DNA of 9,039 bases from an uncultured Coriobacteriia bacterium. Its GTDB lineage: Bacteria > Actinomycetota > Coriobacteriia > Coriobacteriales > QAMH01. The stretch covers positions 1-9,039 of the forward strand of contig CASDTD010000061.1 of assembly GCA_949283445.1 (NCBI GenBank), in the 5' to 3' direction. Below are positions 6,360 through 9,039 of the stretch, one piece after another (the stretch's first letter is position 1; each line of letters opens with the position of its first letter). The translations under genes and the position numbers were made by a program. Below the pieces are notes generated by a model that worked only from the letters and a program-made list of their open reading frames with translations, was not told where the DNA came from and ran no database searches.

Positions 6360-7793
6360 ATGAAAATGTTCATTAACGGCGCGGCGGTAGATGCATCCGA
6401 TGGCGCGACTCTCGAAGTCATCAATCCTGCCACCGGGCAGCTCATCGACACGGTTCCGGCTGCCACGGCCGAGGACGTCGCCAATGCCGTCGCCGCCGCG
6501 AAAGCCGCTCAAAAAGAGTGGGCGAAGGTGCCCGTGCACGAGCGTGCCGACATCATGATGAAGTTCCTGGAGCTTGTTGAGCGCGACAAGGAGAAGCTCG
6601 CTCGCATGCTTTCCGACGAGACCGGCAAGCCCATTACGGAAGCTCGCGGCGAAATCGCCAACATCCCCATTTCCTTCAAGGCGTTTTCCGAGCGCGCCAA
6701 GCACCTCTACGGCGAAGTCGTGCCTGCGGGCACGGAGGCCGGCCAGGAGAAGAACATCATGTTCACGCAGCGTGAGCCGCTCGGCGTCGTCGTCTGCGTC
6801 ATCCCGTTCAACTTCCCGTGCGACCTGTTCGACCAAAAGGTCGCCCCGGCGCTGCTGTCCGGCAACGCCGCCATCGTCAAGCCCTCCACCGACAACCCCC
6901 TCACGCTGTGCATGCTCACCCAGCTACTCGACGAGGCGGGCGTGACGCCCGGCGCCATCGAAATCGTCACCGGACGCGGCTCCACCGTCGGCAACGAGCT
7001 GTGCGAGAACCCCGATGTAGACCTCGTCACCTTCACCGGCTCGACCAGCGTCGGCATCCAGACGGCGGAAAACTGCGCGAAAAACCTCACGCATGCTGCG
7101 CTTGAGCTGGGCGGCAACGACGCGTTCATCGTCATGGCAGATGCCGATATCGACCTTGCCACCGACGAGATTATCTGGGGCCGCATGTACAACACCGGTC
7201 AGGTTTGCTGCGCATCCAAGCGTTTCTTGGTGCAGCGCGACGTGGTCGACGAGTTCACCAAGAAGGCCATCGAGAAAATCTCCGCGCTCAAATGCGGCAT
7301 GCCCGCCGACGAGGACACGCAGGTTGGCTGCCTGATCAGCGAAAAGGCCGCCAGGGGCGTCGAAGAGCAGGTCAACCTCACCATCGAGCAGGGCGGCACG
7401 CTGCTGCTGGGCGGCAAGCGCGATGGCGCGTTTTTCGAGCCGACGGTCATCGGCGATGTTCCCGCGACGGCAGACGTGGCCATTGACATGGAGATTTTCG
7501 GTCCGGTCGTGCCCATCATTCCCTTCGACACCGAAGAAGAGGCCATCGAAATCGCCAACGCCTCCAAGTTCGGTTTGAGCGGCTGCGTGTTTACCAAGGA
7601 CATGAAGACGGCTCTGCGCGTGTGCAATGCCCTTGAGTGCGGCGGCACCGTCATCAACGGCGCGAGCTTCTACCGCGCGTTCGAGCAGCCGTTCGGCGGC
7701 TACAAGTACTCCGGCATCGGTACCGAAGGCGTCATGAGCACCTTCGACGAGATGACCCATACGAAATCTGTCATCTTGAAGAACATCCTGTAG
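6360..7793 (+). CDS. NAD(P)-dependent aldehyde dehydrogenase
   Basis: Oxidises an aldehyde to its acid with NAD(P) as acceptor; 477 residues, full length for soluble class ALDHs. Visible catalytic set: N151 in PFNFP, K174 in VKPS, FTGSTSVG at the cofactor loop (225-232), general base E249 in LELGGND, nucleophile C283 in GQVCC, and E378 in EIFGP. The residue three after K174 is T177 rather than Glu, a change often linked to NADP use (inference). The general pattern is nearest to succinate-semialdehyde, lactaldehyde or glycolaldehyde dehydrogenases, but I cannot choose a substrate. AAGGAG-type ribosome site at 6343-6348 is 11 bases before the ATG, a long spacing. It is the second gene of the FIST-ALDH unit and ends 24 bases before a strong terminator. 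Confidence 0.92.
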   Translation: MKMFINGAAVDASDGATLEVINPATGQLIDTVPAATAEDVANAVAAAKAAQKEWAKVPVHERADIMMKFLELVERDKEKLARMLSDETGKPITEARGEIANIPISFKAFSERAKHLYGEVVPAGTEAGQEKNIMFTQREPLGVVVCVIPFNFPCDLFDQKVAPALLSGNAAIVKPSTDNPLTLCMLTQLLDEAGVTPGAIEIVTGRGSTVGNELCENPDVDLVTFTGSTSVGIQTAENCAKNLTHAALELGGNDAFIVMADADIDLATDEIIWGRMYNTGQVCCASKRFLVQRDVVDEFTKKAIEKISALKCGMPADEDTQVGCLISEKAARGVEEQVNLTIEQGGTLLLGGKRDGAFFEPTVIGDVPATADVAIDMEIFGPVVPIIPFDTEEEAIEIANASKFGLSGCVFTKDMKTALRVCNALECGGTVINGASFYRAFEQPFGGYKYSGIGTEGVMSTFDEMTHTKSVILKNIL

Positions 7794-7817
7794 CGGCTGT
7801 TCCATACGACTCGGCGC

Positions 7818-7857
7818 AAGGCGGCCCCGGAAACCAGGTGTTCCAGGGCCGCCTTTT
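7818..7857 (+). terminator. Rho-independent terminator of the FIST-ALDH operon
   Basis: AAGGCGGCCC (7818-7827) pairs perfectly with GGGCCGCCTT (7846-7855). After one mismatch, four more pairs continue inward (7829-7832 with 7841-7844). The run TTTT at 7854-7857 overlaps the end of the stem. It begins 24 bases after the ALDH stop. Confidence 0.9.
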
Positions 7858-7888
7858 CACACTTGCGCAGGCACCGCTTCCAAACGCA

Positions 7889-7922
7889 ACGAGAGCCCGT
7901 GACGTGAATCACGGGCTCTCGT
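7889..7922. terminator. Perfect 14-bp hairpin between convergent genes
   Basis: GAGAGCCCGTGA (7891-7902) pairs with TCACGGGCTCTC (7909-7920) around the loop CGTGAA. C7890-G7921 and A7889-T7922 extend it to 14 pairs. There is no plus-strand T-run. On the minus strand it is followed by TTGCGTTT, so it may end transcripts of the FKBP gene arriving from the right. Confidence 0.5.
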
Positions 7923-7934
7923 CTGTATGTCTGT

Positions 7935-7962
7935 CCCTTGATTCTATAATGCGAATCAAGGG
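7935..7962. repeat. Perfect 10-bp inverted repeat with TATAAT in its loop
   Basis: CCCTTGATTC (7935-7944) and GAATCAAGGG (7953-7962) are exact reverse complements around an 8-base loop, TATAATGC. The consensus -10 hexamer in the loop (7945-7950) has only TCTGTA at the -35 distance and no gene behind it, so it is reported as a structure, not a promoter. Confidence 0.55.
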
Positions 7963-7965
7963 CAA

Positions 7966-8003
7966 CCGGGGCGCAGCATGCTGAGGGGGCACTTACGCCC
8001 CGG
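7966..8003. repeat. GC-rich inverted repeat with nested palindrome
   Basis: CCGGGGCG (7966-7973) pairs with CGCCCCGG (7996-8003). The adjoining bases hold the 10-base palindrome CAGCATGCTG (7974-7983). It lies 12 bases past the FKBP stop as read on the minus strand, so it is the first candidate terminator for that gene, though only a weak T-rich stretch follows. Confidence 0.5.
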
Positions 8004-8014
8004 AAACCCCATAA

Positions 8015-8455
8015 TTAGATAGCGTGAATCTCCTCGTCGACGTCCACGAGCTTGACCCAGTAGACGATGTCCTTGCCCGCGAGCGGGTGGTTGAAGTCCA
8101 GCGTCGCAATCTGGTTTTCAATCGAGACGACCTTGACGGGGATGGGCTCGACATTGCGCGGCGAGGTCCAGCCGATGTACTGACCGACCGGCATATTCTC
8201 GCCGTTGGGGATTTTATACGTTGGGACGACCTGGACAGCATCCTCATCGTATTCGCCGTAGGCGTCCTTGGCGGCAATCTCGACGGTCCTCTCCTCGCCC
8301 GGTTCCATGTCCAAAAGGACGTTTTCGAGCGCTTCCATCACCCTGCCGCGCCCGAGAATGATCTCATAGGGCGTTTCGGTGCATTCGTCGAAGACCTCGC
8401 CATCGGGAAAGCTCCCCTTGTAAAGGAAGCTCACTTTCTGTCCACGTTGAGCCAT
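8015..8455 (-). CDS. FKBP-type peptidyl-prolyl cis-trans isomerase (SlyD-like)
   Basis: Cytosolic folding helper that isomerises X-Pro bonds; 146 residues, no signal peptide. The FKBP half begins at FLYKGSFPDGEVFDE (residues 10-24) and continues through IILGRGRVMEALENVLLDM (32-50) and the AYGEYD motif (65-70). Residues about 75-118 form the insert-in-flap segment seen in SlyD/FkpB proteins, which binds unfolded chains. DFNHPLAGK (120-128) is the family's hallmark return to the FKBP core. SlyD of E. coli has a long His/Cys-rich metal-binding tail; here the protein ends at EEIHAI, so it is a tail-less form and should lack that nickel function. GAGGGGG lies about 7 bases upstream of ATG 8455. 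A 55-codon gene on the same strand ends 88 bases upstream and may be co-transcribed. Confidence 0.93.
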   Translation of the reverse strand: MAQRGQKVSFLYKGSFPDGEVFDECTETPYEIILGRGRVMEALENVLLDMEPGEERTVEIAAKDAYGEYDEDAVQVVPTYKIPNGENMPVGQYIGWTSPRNVEPIPVKVVSIENQIATLDFNHPLAGKDIVYWVKLVDVDEEIHAI

Positions 8456-8477
8456 AAAATCCCCCTCGCTTTCATGG

Positions 8478-8542
8478 TGGCGCGTCGTGCGCCGTGCTCT
8501 CTTGCGTTACATTGGCGCGTCGTGCGCGCCGTGCGCCGTGCT
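8478..8542. repeat. Short GC-rich direct repeats between the small ORF and FKBP gene
   Basis: Two copies starting TGGCGCGTCGTGCGC lie at 8478-8498 and 8513-8542. The second carries an extra 9 bases from a local GCGCCGTGC-type duplication before both end in CGTGCT. Each copy also folds on itself: GGCGC/GCGCC at 8479-8493, and GGCGCG/CGCGCC at 8514-8530. They fill most of the 88-base gap between the two minus-strand genes. Confidence 0.7.
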
Positions 8543-8543
8543 T

Positions 8544-8711
8544 CTAGTGCCAGCGCTGGCTGGTGAAGAAGAAGCCCTCGGTCGGCTTGATCTCGCTATC
8601 GTCGTCTACGAGCTCGGCAGCCAGATCCTCAGAATTGGCGCAAATCTCGCTGATGGGTGCAACGGTCTTGTTCTTCTTCTCTTCCTCAACCTTTTTCTTG
8701 TCGTCAGCCAT
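8544..8711 (-). CDS. Small acidic protein of unknown function (55 aa)
   Basis: I do not recognise this protein. ATG at 8711 (minus strand) is preceded by GGAGGA with 3-4 bases spacing, a good ribosome site, and the frame runs 55 codons to TAG at 8544-8546. It starts MADDKKKVEEEKKNK, an alternating Lys/Glu helix-like stretch. The middle carries one Cys (C24) and the acidic run ELVDDDSE (33-40), and the chain ends EGFFFTSQRWH with three Phe and a Trp. There are 14 Asp/Glu against 8 Lys/Arg, so it is acidic overall; no signal peptide or membrane helix. Codon choice resembles the neighbouring real genes. It lies just upstream of the FKBP gene on the same strand. Charged leader plus short aromatic tail could suit a peptide precursor, or a small partner or regulator protein; neither is shown. 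Confidence 0.65.
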   Translation of the reverse strand: MADDKKKVEEEKKNKTVAPISEICANSEDLAAELVDDDSEIKPTEGFFFTSQRWH

Positions 8712-8996
8712 GATTCCTCCATCTCTCCAGCTACATGAACGCAGCGCTTCCCGGCAGGCGCTTATCTGTGCTTTCCTGCGCGCGCAGCGGTGTGAGGGAC
8801 CGTGCGGCGCGGCCGTTCGGGCATCGCTGACCCTGCACTCATTTTCTTGCGCGCGCGTTGGGATTCATATCGGCTACGGGGTATGAATGGGGGTATGAGA
8901 CCGAACACTGAATATCGAACTTCGTAGTCGATACAAGCGCAAAACCCCAGCGCATACCGTGAATCATGAAAATGCCACAGTATTTGAGGAGGGGTA
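8712..8996. other. Divergent intergenic region
   Basis: These 285 bases should hold the promoters of the minus-strand small gene and the plus-strand gene at 8997. I see no confident -35/-10 pair for either. The only clear structure is a dyad, TATCGA (8913-8918) and TCGATA (8928-8933), with a 9-base spacer, which could be a regulator site for the gene starting at 8997. Open frames here lack ribosome sites and recognisable protein features. Confidence 0.4.
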
Positions 8997-9039
8997 ATGC
9001 AACCCATGCAAGGGCAGGCAAGCGCACCCAAGAGGCGCT
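8997..9039 (+). CDS. Start of an unidentified gene (truncated by window end)
   Basis: ATG 8997 follows a perfect AGGAGG (8987-8992) with 4 bases spacing, and the frame stays open to the window end. Only 14 codons are visible: MQPMQGQASAPKRR, a polar, basic, Gln/Pro-containing start. That is compatible with a cytoplasmic N-terminus of a membrane protein or a soluble protein; the family cannot be told. A second in-frame ATG at 9006 lacks a ribosome site. Confidence 0.6.
   Translation, partial: MQPMQGQASAPKRR

Noticed and set aside
5474..6484. Long minus-strand frame opposite the FIST gene (336 codons)
   Set aside because: Antisense shadow in high-GC coding DNA; no recognisable protein features, and it runs through the FIST-ALDH gap and the ALDH start.
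6924..7805. Long minus-strand frame opposite the ALDH gene (293 codons)
   Set aside because: Antisense shadow; the plus strand carries the complete set of ALDH catalytic residues.
7945..7950. Consensus TATAAT as a promoter
   Set aside because: It lies in a hairpin loop with no acceptable -35 at the right spacing and only a 14-codon frame without a ribosome site (ATG 7978) downstream.
8478..8542. CRISPR array
   Set aside because: Only two imperfect copies of a short GC-rich unit, with no regular spacers and no cas genes.
8762..9031. Minus-strand frames in the right intergenic region (89 and 62 codons)
   Set aside because: No ribosome site, no family features, and they conflict with the plus-strand start at 8997, which has a perfect Shine-Dalgarno.

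Overview
The window looks like a chromosomal stretch from a high-GC anaerobe. Gene content fits a gut Actinobacterium of the Coriobacteriia/Eggerthellaceae type (Eggerthella, Gordonibacter, Slackia and relatives): a molybdenum oxidoreductase with a small iron-sulfur partner beside an MFS transporter, a FIST-domain protein, an aldehyde dehydrogenase and a RelB/PIN toxin-antitoxin pair. The taxonomic guess rests on gene content and base composition only. I found no rRNA, tRNA, CRISPR array, transposase or phage gene.

Left part (1-4010): the C-terminal part of an MFS transporter ends in a clear intrinsic terminator. A very long imperfect hairpin (1051-1118) follows. Next come a cytoplasmic-looking molybdopterin oxidoreductase of the DMSO-reductase superfamily and, nine bases downstream behind a perfect Shine-Dalgarno, a 114-residue two-cluster ferredoxin-like protein. 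Transporter, Mo enzyme and short ferredoxin together resemble the soluble catechol dehydroxylases of Eggerthella and Gordonibacter. The N-terminal Fe-S ligand pattern of the enzyme is unusual. The best guess is a substrate-specific reductive dehydroxylase or hydroxytransferase supplied by the neighbouring transporter; the substrate cannot be read from sequence.

Middle (4066-4877, minus strand): a RelB/DinJ-like antitoxin is followed with no gap by a PIN-domain ribonuclease toxin. They are read from a recognisable promoter containing repeated TGTACA palindromes, likely the autoregulatory operator. The pair converges on the Mo operon.

Right-middle (5138-7857, plus strand): a FIST-domain protein and an NAD(P)-dependent aldehyde dehydrogenase form a probable two-gene operon that ends in a strong terminator. 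Three further perfect inverted repeats lie between this operon and the convergent gene to its right.

Right part (8015-9039): on the minus strand, a SlyD-type FKBP prolyl isomerase lies downstream of a 55-codon gene with a good Shine-Dalgarno, an acidic body and an aromatic tail. A new plus-strand gene starts at 8997 behind a perfect Shine-Dalgarno and leaves the window after 14 codons. The most interesting items are the Mo enzyme with its non-canonical cluster motif, the 68-base hairpin before it, the unrecognised 55-residue protein and the FIST/ALDH pairing.
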